DNA of 20,467 nt from positions 1 through 20,467 of the IMG/VR virus record IMGVR_UViG_3300032291_004170; one strand, 5' to 3'. A model generated the notes under the pieces. That model saw only the letters and a program-made list of their open reading frames with translations, ran no database searches and was not told where the DNA came from. Position 1 is the first letter of the stretch; each line of letters opens with the position of its first letter. Source of the stretch: a virus. Shown here one piece after another: positions 1-7,836 of the stretch. Both the position numbers and the translations under genes were made by a program.

Positions 1-985
1 ACACTCGCATCTGATAAAAAACTGGATAATCAGCTGAATTTGAGTTGTTCATTGTATCTCCTCCAAAACCTATACCGTCATTATTATGCCTTGCCCCAAA
101 ATAAAAATCATTTGTCGCAAAGATTGTTTGATTACTAATAGTAGCAGTTGTTCCAATTTGTGAATCATTTAAAAATAAACTAGCTTGTGTGCCATCGATA
201 ACAAAAATCCAATGTCTTATAGCATTACTATCAGTTATGGTTACTGTGGTTTCATTATTAGGAATACCATAATATAAATTTGTTGAATTATCCATATATG
301 CTAGGTATCCCCCGCTAGTATTATAAATTTCATTACCCCAAATAGTTCCCCAAAATGATGTTGGATTAAATGAAGCAACCACTTCAACTGTTACAGTATT
401 TGAAACAATATTGTAAGGAACACTAATATAATCCGTACCATTTCCATCCTCATTGTTTAGTCTTATGCCACCACCATTGTTTGAAACATACGATGGAGAA
501 CCTACAAGTGTTGCATTACGACCATTGCCACTAGAATCAGTCCATGTAGTTCCAGATGTTGGTGCAGTTTGTAAATTGAATTGCAAACCTGAAGTTACGA
601 TTGGAGTTTTGCAAACTAAAAAATTGAAATTATTAGTATTCGAAGTTCCAACATTGGCCCCTGTATTAAAATTTACAACACGCCCAGATTCTGAGCTCCA
701 AATATTGAAAGCATGACTTGAAAATGTCCACCCATAAACACTTTGAGCATCAGCATAACTGAGTACTGCTGTGAGACTTTGAAGTTCTGCAACAGTGGCC
801 GTTCGCCATGTGCCTGCTGGAAAGCCTAGACCTGTAAAATTTGCGGCGTGAGTTTGAGCCTGAGCATAAGTTCCACCGGTGGTCATGGGAGCCCATGTCA
901 ATCCAGCCAAAGTCACATACCCTGCTGGCAAAACAGCGGAAGCAGAAGCAGATGTAAAAACAGATGATGAAAATCTCAGTGGCAT
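1..985 (-). CDS. Partial tail/adhesin-type protein, Lcl_C-like then LamG-like domain
   Basis: The reading frame starts with ATG at 985 and stays open to the left edge, so the C-terminus is missing (328 codons present). An AGAGG ribosome site lies at 991-995, five bases before the start. The N-terminal 90 or so residues contain WRTATVAELQSL inside a Gly/Ala-rich stretch, which resembles the Lcl_C/DUF1566 signature (WR-P-x-x-EL). The rest is Asn/Thr/Ser-rich beta sequence with LamG/concanavalin-like features such as WTDSSGNGRNATL and, later, HWIFVIDGTQASLFLND, typical of carbohydrate-binding jelly rolls in phage fibres. It sits directly downstream of two other surface-type genes, which supports a virion adhesin role. 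The LamG part (about 1-720) is visibly more AT-rich than the N-terminal part, suggesting a swapped receptor-binding domain. The domain assignment is by eye. Confidence 0.75.
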   Translation of the reverse strand, partial: MPLRFSSSVFTSASASAVLPAGYVTLAGLTWAPMTTGGTYAQAQTHAANFTGLGFPAGTWRTATVAELQSLTAVLSYADAQSVYGWTFSSHAFNIWSSESGRVVNFNTGANVGTSNTNNFNFLVCKTPIVTSGLQFNLQTAPTSGTTWTDSSGNGRNATLVGSPSYVSNNGGGIRLNNEDGNGTDYISVPYNIVSNTVTVEVVASFNPTSFWGTIWGNEIYNTSGGYLAYMDNSTNLYYGIPNNETTVTITDSNAIRHWIFVIDGTQASLFLNDSQIGTTATISNQTIFATNDFYFGARHNNDGIGFGGDTMNNSNSADYPVFYQMRV

Positions 986-990
986 TGATA

Positions 991-995
991 CCTCT
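991..995 (-). promoter_or_regulatory. Ribosome binding site for the Lcl_C/LamG gene
   Basis: AGAGG on the minus strand, five bases before the ATG at 985. It overlaps the TAA stop of the upstream gene and fixes the start of the partial adhesin gene. Confidence 0.6.
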
Positions 996-2287
996 TATGC
1001 ATAGGCCTTGGCTATGTTGCCAAGATAGTTGGTGCCATCATTGAAAATGGTCACCACATCAATCGCACCCACTGCTGTGCTCAGTGTGGGAGCGCCACCT
1101 GGGAATTTAACTGTGGTAGAACCATCAGTGCCAAATGTGGCAGTGTATGAGCCAGAACCACCCTGTGTGATTATTAGAGTCAATGATCCACCTGTGGGTA
1201 GATTAGAGATAACAAATCCAGTGCTCACTGCCAGGGTCACTGTGTGAATGGATGCTGCAGCACAGTTCACTGTGATGGTAGAGCTGGATGTGAGAGCATT
1301 GATCTTCTCTGTGTAGCCTGCATTGAATCTCACAGAACCATGGAACGTGCCCGCTCCCGAAACATTTACTGCATCGTTGATCTGTATAGCTGATGAATCT
1401 CCAGATGTTATGGAATTAACATTGATATCTTTGCTGCCTGTTATTGTTAGAGTGTCACCTGACACTGCGGTAGTTACTAATCCTGCACCAGCGATCTTGA
1501 ATGTCTCACCTATGTTTACTGCTGTACCTGTGCTGTCGTCACCCACTATCGTTATGACAGTGCCTGTGATGGTGTTGCTGGCAGTGCTGATAGTTTTATT
1601 AGTTAGAACCTCTGATCCATCCAAGGTGGCAAAGTCAGCATCCACAACGCCGGTGTTGAACTGTGCTGCTGTGCCAGATATAGTGTTGCTGCCAAATGTG
1701 ATAGTCTTGTTAGTAAGCTCTTGAGAGCCTGTCAATGTGGCCACAGTTGCGTCTATGTCCAGTGTGATTGTGTCACCGCTGACCGCTGAGGTCAATCCTG
1801 TGCCACCAGCTATCTTGAATGTCTCTCCGATGCTAACGGCTATGCCCGTGCTGTCATCTCCAACGAAAGTGATGGCTCCGGGATCCACTGCAGTGAATGA
1901 TAGATTGCCCGCTCCGTCGGTCTTCAATACCTGCCCCGCGGTGCCATCCGCTGTGGGGAAACTGAGCCCGTTTATTATCACCTTGCCGGTGCCATTTGTG
2001 TCCAGTGTTAAATTATTGTTGGTGGTCAGTGTATTAATAGTGCTGCCGGTTATCTCTATGTCCTCTATGACCACCCCGCCAGTGCCGTTGCCGGACAATA
2101 TGAGGTTGGCATTGGTAATGTCGGTGCTGATGGCGTTGTTGTTGAAACTGATAGCGTCCAGGCTGTCGCCGCCCAGCTCTGCATACAATTCCGTAAAATT
2201 AGTATTGACCTTGGTAAACGCTGCTCTTAGGCTGTCGCCTGTGGCTGCATTGCCTGCTGTGCCGGTGTCAATTGTGAGTCTGCTCAT
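995..2287 (-). CDS. Repeat-rich phage fibre/structural protein, 430 aa
   Basis: This is a Gly/Thr/Asn/Ser-rich protein with almost no Cys and few aromatic residues, as in trimeric beta-helical fibre proteins. The N-terminus (residues 14-38) carries the motif DSLRAAFTKVNTNFTELYAE, common at the start of structural proteins of marine T4-like phages. Residues 113-132 (TADGTAGQVLKTDGAGNLSF) form a second recurrent fibre motif. Two internal repeats are visible: VGDDSTG...ETFKIAG...AVSGDT at residues 142-174 and 248-280, and LTNKTI...SNTI-GT at 184-206 and 221-243. The C-terminal 100 residues are a different beta-rich segment ending in FNDGTNYLGNIAKAYA. The gene follows the 666-aa structural gene by ten bases and precedes the LamG gene by nine. 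Its exact place in the virion is unknown. Confidence 0.8.
   Translation of the reverse strand: MSRLTIDTGTAGNAATGDSLRAAFTKVNTNFTELYAELGGDSLDAISFNNNAISTDITNANLILSGNGTGGVVIEDIEITGSTINTLTTNNNLTLDTNGTGKVIINGLSFPTADGTAGQVLKTDGAGNLSFTAVDPGAITFVGDDSTGIAVSIGETFKIAGGTGLTSAVSGDTITLDIDATVATLTGSQELTNKTITFGSNTISGTAAQFNTGVVDADFATLDGSEVLTNKTISTASNTITGTVITIVGDDSTGTAVNIGETFKIAGAGLVTTAVSGDTLTITGSKDINVNSITSGDSSAIQINDAVNVSGAGTFHGSVRFNAGYTEKINALTSSSTITVNCAAASIHTVTLAVSTGFVISNLPTGGSLTLIITQGGSGSYTATFGTDGSTTVKFPGGAPTLSTAVGAIDVVTIFNDGTNYLGNIAKAYA
1448..1864 (-). repeat. Internal coding repeats in the fibre gene
   Basis: Two copies of a 33-codon unit (1766-1864 and 1448-1546) encode VGDDSTGxAVxIGETFKIAG...AVSGDTxT. Between them are two copies of a 23-codon unit (1670-1738 and 1559-1627) encoding LTNKTI...SNTI-GT. 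The copies differ at many bases, so this is old tandem duplication of beta-structure units rather than a recent copy. Confidence 0.7.
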
Positions 2288-2291
2288 AGCG

Positions 2292-2299
2292 TATTTATT
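2292..2299 (-). promoter_or_regulatory. Possible T4-type late promoter motif AATAAATA
   Basis: The minus strand reads AATAAATA here, matching the NATAAATA late motif reported for T4-like cyanophages. It overlaps the TAA stop of the 666-aa gene and lies only four bases before the next ATG. A transcript from it would be essentially leaderless, so chance overlap with the stop codon is a real alternative. Confidence 0.3.
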
Positions 2300-4298
2300 A
2301 GTAGATTATCTCTACCACATCTCCCAGTTGTACCTGTGCTGCAGTGATCACCAGGGCCTTTGTACTTGTATTGAAAGTGTAATCATTGTCCCTGACCAAC
2401 AAGGTGTCGTTGAGATAAACCTGTGTGGCACTGGGTCTGGACACCCTGGCAGTTGCAAGTTCGTTTGCCAGCGCTGAGTTGAGATTGCTCACAACTGCAG
2501 TGGAATCATTGGTGTCATAATAGCCCACTATGTATACCTCGTCCGCACCTTTGCCGGTATTTAAAAATGTCACGCATCTGGTGTACCTTCCGTATTTTAT
2601 CTTCCTGCCCTTTAGTTTTGCCAGGCCGCCGGTGATGTTCAGAGTCCAAGTTGTGGCCCTGCCATCTGAGCTCAATGGGTTGACAAAAATACTATCACCA
2701 GCATTGAATACCTTGTCGTGCACCTCCACGGCAAACATCGGGTCCTGTTCCTCCGCCCCGCCTGCATGCACAAAGCTGGCGTTGTTGATCTCGGCATCTG
2801 TGCCTGTGAGGTCCAAATTGAAAGTGTATGCATATGCTCCTGTTAGCCCTCCCGCCACTGGCACTCCTATAACCAGGCATTTCTTGTAATCAGCCCCGGT
2901 GTTGTCTCCTGCTCGGTGAATGGCTGCGGTCTTGATGCTGCCCTCAACGTCAAGGTTCACTGTGATGTTCCTGAACCACTGCCATGGAATGCTGGTGTAA
3001 AGAGAACTGACCTCCATGGGAGAATGGAAGGTGTCCTGATTGAAATCAAAATTTACCACGTGCTGGAAGTTTGCAGTTTTGTTGCTCACAGTCACGCCCG
3101 CGGGCACCGAGGCATTGACCACGAGATTGTATTCATATCCCGATGGAGGTTGCTTTAGCCAAGTGACTGTTGCCGACTGGTCTTTGAACACACTGATGCC
3201 AAGTGAATAATAACCCCTGGTGCTGTCATATGTACTTGCAGTGTCCACCGCGGAGAGGTAATCTAAAGCCACGCCACTGGCTATGTACTGCTGGTAGTAG
3301 CGCACCCAATATGCCCCGCCGGTGTTGCCGGAGGTGGTTATGGTCTTGCCAGTGACCACCGGGCTCCTGCCCCAGGCCCTGATCTTTATATTTTGCTGTC
3401 CATTGCCCTGTGACAATGGCAAGCTGCCGCTCTCTGTCTCACCCGTGCTGATGTTGTAGGCCATGCCGCTGGGATTGACCCTGATGTTGGATATGTCCCA
3501 TGACACAGTGGTGCCGTAGTCACCTGTGGACAATATCTGGAAAGTGCCATAGTTGTTCTCCACATAGAAAACCCTGGCCAACCATCGATAGTAGCGTGTG
3601 ACGGATGCTATGTAGCTTGTCCTGTTGGTGGCTAGAAAGGTGTTGGTGTTCCAAATCACGCTGCTGTGTTGCGGGCCGACATTTTGAAATGCCTTGTATA
3701 TGAGTGTGTTGTTCAGCGAGTCATTGTTGGTCAAATTGCGGCTGTCATATGTTGTGCCGTTGTAGTCGGTCACGGTGCTGTAGAGATATTCCTCGCCGGG
3801 CGAACGTTTCAGGTTGAATGTGTCATCCACTTGCTGTGTGGGATAGGTAGGGTTGTTTCCAAACACGTTGTTTACATAATCGTACCAATTTTGATAACTG
3901 GATGGATTGGTTGTGGTGTTTACACCAGCATCAGAGTCGGTGTTGAACGTGCCCGAGGTTCCGTTTTTGATGGGTCCGGAGTTGCTGCCGCCGGCGTTGT
4001 AGTGAAAAGTTGGGGTGGCCTCGCTGGAGGTGATCTTCTCGCCTTCGAACCATCCATTCAAATCCAGATTTTCCCAGATGACCTCTCCCAGTGTGAACAC
4101 TCCGTCAAAGGTCAATCCGCCGGTGTATGTGTTTGATGCGTCTGTGTTGACAGTGCCCAGGGTGTAATTAAGCTCATACGTGGATTCCGATTCAGGGAAA
4201 CTTCCCGTGTTGAACGGAATAGTACTGCTGGTGTTCTTGACCCCGCTGGCGGCGATCTTTTTCACTGTGGATGTCTTGGATGTGATTAATCTGGTCAT
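2298..4298 (-). CDS. Large phage structural (fibre/baseplate-type) protein, 666 aa
   Basis: The product is rich in Thr, Asn, Ser, Gly and Tyr, has one Cys, and has no signal peptide or membrane segment, which fits an extracellular virion protein. The last 55 residues (VYLNDTLLVRDNDYTFN...GDVVEIIY) match a small beta-module seen at fibre C-termini and in repeats (L-N-G/D-x-L-L-x-x-x-DYT ... GD-V-E-I). The N-terminus begins MTRLITSKTSTVKKIAASG, a short basic leader before a long beta-rich body. It is first in a three-gene minus-strand group of surface proteins and has a possible late promoter 15 bases upstream. I cannot assign it to a named tail component, and no enzymatic motif was seen. Confidence 0.75.
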   Translation of the reverse strand: MTRLITSKTSTVKKIAASGVKNTSSTIPFNTGSFPESESTYELNYTLGTVNTDASNTYTGGLTFDGVFTLGEVIWENLDLNGWFEGEKITSSEATPTFHYNAGGSNSGPIKNGTSGTFNTDSDAGVNTTTNPSSYQNWYDYVNNVFGNNPTYPTQQVDDTFNLKRSPGEEYLYSTVTDYNGTTYDSRNLTNNDSLNNTLIYKAFQNVGPQHSSVIWNTNTFLATNRTSYIASVTRYYRWLARVFYVENNYGTFQILSTGDYGTTVSWDISNIRVNPSGMAYNISTGETESGSLPLSQGNGQQNIKIRAWGRSPVVTGKTITTSGNTGGAYWVRYYQQYIASGVALDYLSAVDTASTYDSTRGYYSLGISVFKDQSATVTWLKQPPSGYEYNLVVNASVPAGVTVSNKTANFQHVVNFDFNQDTFHSPMEVSSLYTSIPWQWFRNITVNLDVEGSIKTAAIHRAGDNTGADYKKCLVIGVPVAGGLTGAYAYTFNLDLTGTDAEINNASFVHAGGAEEQDPMFAVEVHDKVFNAGDSIFVNPLSSDGRATTWTLNITGGLAKLKGRKIKYGRYTRCVTFLNTGKGADEVYIVGYYDTNDSTAVVSNLNSALANELATARVSRPSATQVYLNDTLLVRDNDYTFNTSTKALVITAAQVQLGDVVEIIY

Positions 4299-4313
4299 AT
4301 TTAAATTTACATG

Positions 4314-4321
4314 TATTTATT
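4314..4321 (-). promoter_or_regulatory. Candidate T4-type late promoter AATAAATA for the structural genes
   Basis: AATAAATA on the minus strand, 15 bases before the ATG at 4298, in the 42-base gap between divergent genes. Position and sequence both fit a late promoter driving the 4298-to-1 structural transcription unit. No clear Shine-Dalgarno site follows it. Confidence 0.45.
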
Positions 4322-4330
4322 AAATATTCT

Positions 4331-4336
4331 AGAGGA
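4331..4336 (+). promoter_or_regulatory. Ribosome binding site AGAGGA
   Basis: AGAGGA lies four bases before the ATG at 4341 and favours that start over an in-frame ATG at 4311. Confidence 0.55.
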
Positions 4337-4340
4337 TATC

Positions 4341-4628
4341 ATGTTCATAGAAACACTGAAAACACTCCGACTGTATGAACGCCAGAGTAAACTGGGTGTA
4401 TATCATACCTTCAAAAGAAAAAACACCTTATACGTTTTCAAATGCGACTGCTGCGGCATCACATTCCTGAGACCCAAGAGTCGAGTGGATCAGGATAGAG
4501 CTACCAATGATTATAAACATGTGTGTAGTTTTTGTGATTCTAAAAGATTTGCTCAAAAAGTCAGTGTTAAAATGCGTCGGATTTATAAAACTGATGCCAG
4601 CAGCGACCGTCCCATAGGCAGCAGTTAA
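4341..4628 (+). CDS. Small zinc-ribbon-like phage protein, 95 aa
   Basis: The start at 4341 is preferred because AGAGGA precedes it. The protein is basic and has two Cys pairs, CDCC (about residues 35-38) and CSFC (about 62-65), about 24 residues apart, as in treble-clef or zinc-ribbon DNA/RNA-binding proteins and in the zinc parts of HNH nucleases. No His-Asn-His core is visible, so nuclease activity is not supported. It is transcribed divergently from the structural genes, and its 3' end overlaps the convergent Fe-S carrier gene by four bases. It may be a small regulator, but its function is unknown. Confidence 0.6.
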   Translation: MFIETLKTLRLYERQSKLGVYHTFKRKNTLYVFKCDCCGITFLRPKSRVDQDRATNDYKHVCSFCDSKRFAQKVSVKMRRIYKTDASSDRPIGSS

Positions 4629-4960
4629 ACAGCAAAACTTTCACCACAACCGCAACCGCCTGTGGCCTTGGGATTGGTGATCTCAAACTGTGCTCCAAAT
4701 ACTTCTTCTTTCCAATCCACTCTGGTGCCAGCCACATACATCACGCTCATGGCGTCCACAACGAATCTGCCACCTTCCCATTCTATTACCACATCGTCTT
4801 TTTGTACCTGTTCGGCGTTGTCCACGAAACCCCAGTCGTACTTGAAGCCCGCGCAGCCGCCGCCCTGAACCGCAAGGCTGACCGCGTGCTTGCCTGTATT
4901 CTTCTCCAGCAGGCGGGTCATCTGCTGCTTTGCTGATTCTGTGAGGTCAAACAATTCCAT
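4625..4960 (-). CDS. A-type iron-sulfur carrier protein (IscA/SufA/ErpA family)
   Basis: The 111-aa product has the usual length of A-type carriers and the three conserved cysteines: C36 in GGGCAGF and C103/C105 in GGCGCGESF. In this family they bind a [2Fe-2S] or [4Fe-4S] cluster, or iron, and pass it to apo-proteins. The N-terminal ELFDLTESAKQQMTRLL and the central DWKEEVFGAQFEITNP also fit. The ATG at 4960 is chosen because MELFDLTESA is where family members begin; an in-frame start at 5002 would add an unusual Ile/Phe-rich leader. It is transcribed away from the oxygenase operon. With SufB and SufE elsewhere in the window it forms a partial Fe-S assembly set. IscA, SufA and ErpA cannot be told apart by eye. 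Confidence 0.92.
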   Translation of the reverse strand: MELFDLTESAKQQMTRLLEKNTGKHAVSLAVQGGGCAGFKYDWGFVDNAEQVQKDDVVIEWEGGRFVVDAMSVMYVAGTRVDWKEEVFGAQFEITNPKATGGCGCGESFAV

Positions 4961-5019
4961 GCTATTAATTATGATTTTTATAATGAATATAAAAATATCC
5001 AACTTATCACTGTGTTAAG

Positions 5020-5049
5020 TTGACATCAGCGGCAGTTTTATGTTACAAT
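5020..5049 (+). promoter_or_regulatory. Sigma70-type promoter for the oxygenase/amidinotransferase operon
   Basis: TTGACA at 5020-5025, an 18-base spacer and TACAAT at 5044-5049, with TG one base before the -10 (extended -10). The last base of the -10 is six bases before the ATG at 5056, so the expected transcription start falls on or next to the start codon and the mRNA would be leaderless. It is the only clear plus-strand promoter in the window. The rest of the 4961-5055 gap is AT-rich, with no firm promoter for the minus-strand Fe-S carrier gene. Confidence 0.75.
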
Positions 5050-5055
5050 AACCAA

Positions 5056-5616
5056 ATGCTGATAGACTACACGCGATATCGTGATTATCCGCGACTGGCG
5101 GACATATTCCGCAGAACTAAAGAGATCTACAATGTGGAGCAGGACATGAAAGACTTCCGGGTGGAAGATTGGAATGAGCAATGGGACAAAGGCACTCATT
5201 CTCCGTCGGCGCCCACTTATTCCTATGACATATACAATCGTTTTGTGGAAAGAACGCCACCAGAGAGATGGCGTGGGTTGGTCGAGGACATACGCACCCT
5301 TGATGGCATCAGTTACTCTGCCATCATAGTTGTTCCCGCTGGTTCAATCATGCCCGAGCACACAGATTGGAGCCACATCGAGGGCATGGATGATCGCAGG
5401 CCAGATCGAACCTATACCATCATGTACTACCTCAAACAGCCCAAGGCCACGGAAATGGAGTGTGGCATGCAGTGGGGTGACAGGAGGCTGTATCTGCCAG
5501 AGGATTCCATACTGTGCCTGGATGGAGGTCGAAATCCACATTCGGTGTACAACCACACAAATCAGGACAGGGTGTCGCTTTGCCTCAGCGTTCTGGAAAC
5601 GAGTTTTGACCTATGA
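5056..5616 (+). CDS. Fe(II)/2-oxoglutarate oxygenase, Asp/Asn beta-hydroxylase-like (186 aa)
   Basis: The predicted iron ligands are H102-x-D104 in MPEHTDW and H162 in GGRNPHSVYNH, with R172 in QDRVSL as the likely 2-oxoglutarate-binding arginine. This spacing and the short C-terminal strand LCLSVLE fit the aspartyl/asparaginyl beta-hydroxylase branch of the double-stranded beta-helix oxygenases. The first 90 residues (charged, Trp/Tyr-rich) are specific to this protein and probably bind substrate. The ATG at 5056 is chosen over an in-frame TTG at 5020 because that TTG belongs to the -35 box. It is the first of five genes, and its stop overlaps the next start by four bases. The substrate could be a free amino acid, a peptide or a protein side chain; the neighbouring aminotransferase and amidinotransferase favour a small molecule. 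Confidence 0.75.
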   Translation: MLIDYTRYRDYPRLADIFRRTKEIYNVEQDMKDFRVEDWNEQWDKGTHSPSAPTYSYDIYNRFVERTPPERWRGLVEDIRTLDGISYSAIIVVPAGSIMPEHTDWSHIEGMDDRRPDRTYTIMYYLKQPKATEMECGMQWGDRRLYLPEDSILCLDGGRNPHSVYNHTNQDRVSLCLSVLETSFDL

Positions 5617-6197
5617 AAGTGATAGATGATTTTTTAAATTTGGATTTTGCCAATGAGCTGGAAAGATATCTCATCAGTCAGTTGGACAAACCTGTGTGGA
5701 TACATGGCCATTCATTCTATAAGGAAGAGTTGAAGAATTACATCGTGGAGAGCATGGCTCCTTACATTGCCTCGCTAGATAAAGATCTAGCGAACAGGCT
5801 CAAAGAAACTTTGCTGCAGCAGGGCATATTGATAAAAGAGCCCAAGGATTACGAAGCAATGATATACAACGCATATCCGCTGAGCTCAGTGGGGTGGCAC
5901 ACGGACAAGCACGATGAGTATGAACATGGTGGCTCCGAATGCTCGGGATGCCGAGATGTGTCGGGCATATCCATATATCTCAACAAAGAATGGAAACCAA
6001 ACTGGTACGGAAGTTTCATGTTGAAGGACAGCAAGTCATCAACGCAGGGCACATTCTATGAACCCATATTCAACAGGGCAGTGATCAACAACGGAAGAGA
6101 TGTGCATGCCGTCAGCGTGGTGAACAATGGAGCAAACAACAGATACAGCGTGCAATTATTTGTGAACAGAGACGCACTGCGAGAGGATCTGCAATGA
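5613..6197 (+). CDS. Fe(II)/2-oxoglutarate oxygenase, AlkB/prolyl-hydroxylase-like fold (194 aa)
   Basis: The predicted metal triad is H96-x-D98 in GWHTDKHDE and H165 in GRDVHAVSVV, followed by R177 in NNRYSVQLFVN, the usual 2-oxoglutarate salt-bridge position. The N-terminus MKVIDDFLNLDFANELERYL is typical of this superfamily, where a short helix precedes the beta-helix. An unusual insert at residues 101-115 carries C110-x-x-C113 beside several acidic residues and one His, possibly a small metal site or substrate lid. It is clearly different from its two oxygenase neighbours, so this is not a recent tandem duplication. It overlaps the genes on both sides by ATGA. The stem-loop at 5772-5793 lies inside it. 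The substrate is unknown. Confidence 0.75.
   Translation: MKVIDDFLNLDFANELERYLISQLDKPVWIHGHSFYKEELKNYIVESMAPYIASLDKDLANRLKETLLQQGILIKEPKDYEAMIYNAYPLSSVGWHTDKHDEYEHGGSECSGCRDVSGISIYLNKEWKPNWYGSFMLKDSKSSTQGTFYEPIFNRAVINNGRDVHAVSVVNNGANNRYSVQLFVNRDALREDLQ
5772..5793 (+). other. Perfect 9-bp inverted repeat with a 4-base loop inside the second oxygenase gene
   Basis: TCGCTAGAT, AAAG, ATCTAGCGA. The arms are exact reverse complements and could form a hairpin in the operon mRNA. No T-run follows, so it is not a classical terminator. The encoded residues (SLDKDLA) are not a recognised motif. Confidence 0.6.
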
Positions 6198-6745
6198 TCT
6201 CACCGGCCCAATGCGCACACCATGAATTGTTCCAAGGCCTATACAACCATGCCAGAGCAGACTGGAATGATTGGAAACAAAATCACGACATCGAAAAAGA
6301 ATCAGTAAACGCAGGCCAGGTGTATGGGGCGGAGGTGCTTGACCCACGCTGCGGATGGTGGGGAGTTCCGATAATACATTTTTATAAACAAACCAAATGG
6401 AGCAAACAATGGTCTCGGACTCATGGGGCTACCAAAGACGTGCCGGGCATAATACATGTGGCAGTGAACTTCACCAAACCAGGCTGTGTCATTCCCGTGC
6501 ATCAAGACAAAATAGATCGTATCAATGATCGTGTGATAGATCTTATACCCACACTGATAGGAATTCGTATTCCCAGCGACAACATAGACACTGTGGGATT
6601 TGAAGTAGATCAAAAGAGAATTTATATAGGAGAGGGAGACATCGTTAGCTTCCTACCGGAACAATCACATGGCAGCTGGAACTTTTCAAATGAATGGCGG
6701 GTGACCCTATACATCACAACAGAAAGGCAATGTTGGACATTATGA
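6194..6745 (+). CDS. Fe(II)/2-oxoglutarate oxygenase, aspartyl/asparaginyl beta-hydroxylase family (183 aa)
   Basis: The predicted triad is H103-x-D105 in IPVHQDKID and H159 in FLPEQSHGSWNFS, with R169 in NEWRVTLYI. The block GDIVSFLPEQSHGSWN followed by WRV-L-x-I closely resembles the C-terminal half of aspartyl/asparaginyl beta-hydroxylases (H-x-x-x-N ... R). The N-terminal half has a Trp/Cys segment (PRCGWWGVPIIHFYKQTKW) that is not a recognised motif. It overlaps the preceding oxygenase by ATGA and the aminotransferase by ATGA, so the proteins are probably made in matched amounts. Family members hydroxylate Asp, Asn or related residues, and some act on free or carrier-bound amino acids in natural-product pathways. 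Action here on an amino-acid intermediate is an inference. Confidence 0.78.
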   Translation: MISPAQCAHHELFQGLYNHARADWNDWKQNHDIEKESVNAGQVYGAEVLDPRCGWWGVPIIHFYKQTKWSKQWSRTHGATKDVPGIIHVAVNFTKPGCVIPVHQDKIDRINDRVIDLIPTLIGIRIPSDNIDTVGFEVDQKRIYIGEGDIVSFLPEQSHGSWNFSNEWRVTLYITTERQCWTL

Positions 6746-7836
6746 AAACTTTTCCAGGATTGATATGTGGTGAGCAGAACCCTGTGGGACCATCACAACC
6801 TTATTGGCAGTATGGCAACATTTTGAATGGAACCAAACAAATAGATCCAGTGTTGCATTTTGGTTGCTTTGTTTTGGGATTTCAACGCACAGATATAATA
6901 GATTATGTGTGTGAACACATGAAAACCAAACCTGAAGTGGCCGAGAGCTTTTATTGTGATGACACATTAAAACTCAACGACATAACATGGTCCTTGGCGG
7001 AACGTATCCATGGCATGACTGGGTTCAACAGCATATTTGCTCTCAGTGGCAGCGACGCCAATGAAGGTGCTGTGAAACTGGCCAGCGCATACCAGAAGCA
7101 GATAGGACAAACAAAAAGATACCGCATCGTGTCATTTGAAGACAGTTATCATGGTTCAACTTTCCTAAATTACAGCATGGGGGACAGCATGTTAGAAGAT
7201 CCCTTCTACACCCTGCGTCCTTATGATTCGGTGAAGAGACTGCCCAGAGACTTTGCAGTGGCAGATCATGATTGGTCGGACGTGATATGCGTGATCGTGG
7301 AGACTTGTCCATACGGTGACGGGCTCAAGCCCAGCTCCACGGATTTCTGGGGCAAGATCAAAGAGATACAGCAGCAAGGGGTGTTGGTGATTGTGGACGA
7401 CATATTCATAGGCGGAGGCAAGACCGGCACTGTGTTTGGTTGGCAGACACTGCCAATAACTCCAGACATCACCACACAGGGCAAGGCCATCACCGCGGGT
7501 TATTTTCCTCTCAGCATTACGCTGTACAACAAGAAGATTGCAGAGGCATTGCCAGATAAATTTAATTGGGATCATGGCTTCACCTACAGTTTCTCGCTGC
7601 CTGGCATATTGAGTTGTAACAAATATTTAGACATCCTGGAGCAAGAAAACATATTACAACAACATCAGTCGGTGATCGCCAAGGCCCACGCCATATTTGC
7701 AGCGCAGGATTACAAGGTGCTGGGAGAGTATGGAACAATATTACAGATCAAGAGAAAGAAAGACAAGCATTTCCTTGTGTTGCCGATCAATGCCACAGAT
7801 GAATACTTCTCCGTGTTGGAGGAACATCTGCGATGA
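6742..7836 (+). CDS. Class III PLP-dependent aminotransferase (364 aa)
   Basis: Fold-type I, class III hallmarks are present: SGSDANEGA at 102-110 (PLP phosphate site), SYHG at 135-138, VIVDDIFIGGGKTGTVFG at 217-233 with D219 as the likely PLP-nitrogen aspartate, and TTQGKAITAGYFPLS at 244-258 with K248 as the probable Schiff-base lysine. The usual DE-V here reads DD-I. At 364 aa it is shorter than the common 420-460 aa of the family, mainly at the C-terminus. ATG 6742 is chosen because it makes the ATGA overlap seen throughout the operon; an ATG at 6694 would overlap the previous gene by 52 bases. Class III enzymes usually act on omega-amines or beta/gamma-amino acids such as ornithine, GABA and diaminobutyrate. 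An amine acceptor for the downstream amidinotransferase is a plausible product or substrate. Confidence 0.88.
   Translation: MKTFPGLICGEQNPVGPSQPYWQYGNILNGTKQIDPVLHFGCFVLGFQRTDIIDYVCEHMKTKPEVAESFYCDDTLKLNDITWSLAERIHGMTGFNSIFALSGSDANEGAVKLASAYQKQIGQTKRYRIVSFEDSYHGSTFLNYSMGDSMLEDPFYTLRPYDSVKRLPRDFAVADHDWSDVICVIVETCPYGDGLKPSSTDFWGKIKEIQQQGVLVIVDDIFIGGGKTGTVFGWQTLPITPDITTQGKAITAGYFPLSITLYNKKIAEALPDKFNWDHGFTYSFSLPGILSCNKYLDILEQENILQQHQSVIAKAHAIFAAQDYKVLGEYGTILQIKRKKDKHFLVLPINATDEYFSVLEEHLR

Noticed and set aside
1737-2477. Long plus-strand open frame opposite the fibre genes
   Set aside because: It runs antisense across two well-supported structural genes, is low-complexity (Val/Ser/Pro-rich) and has no start signal; a shadow of the repeat-rich coding strand.
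7192-7575. Minus-strand frames inside the aminotransferase gene
   Set aside because: They are antisense to conserved PLP motifs and have no signals of their own.
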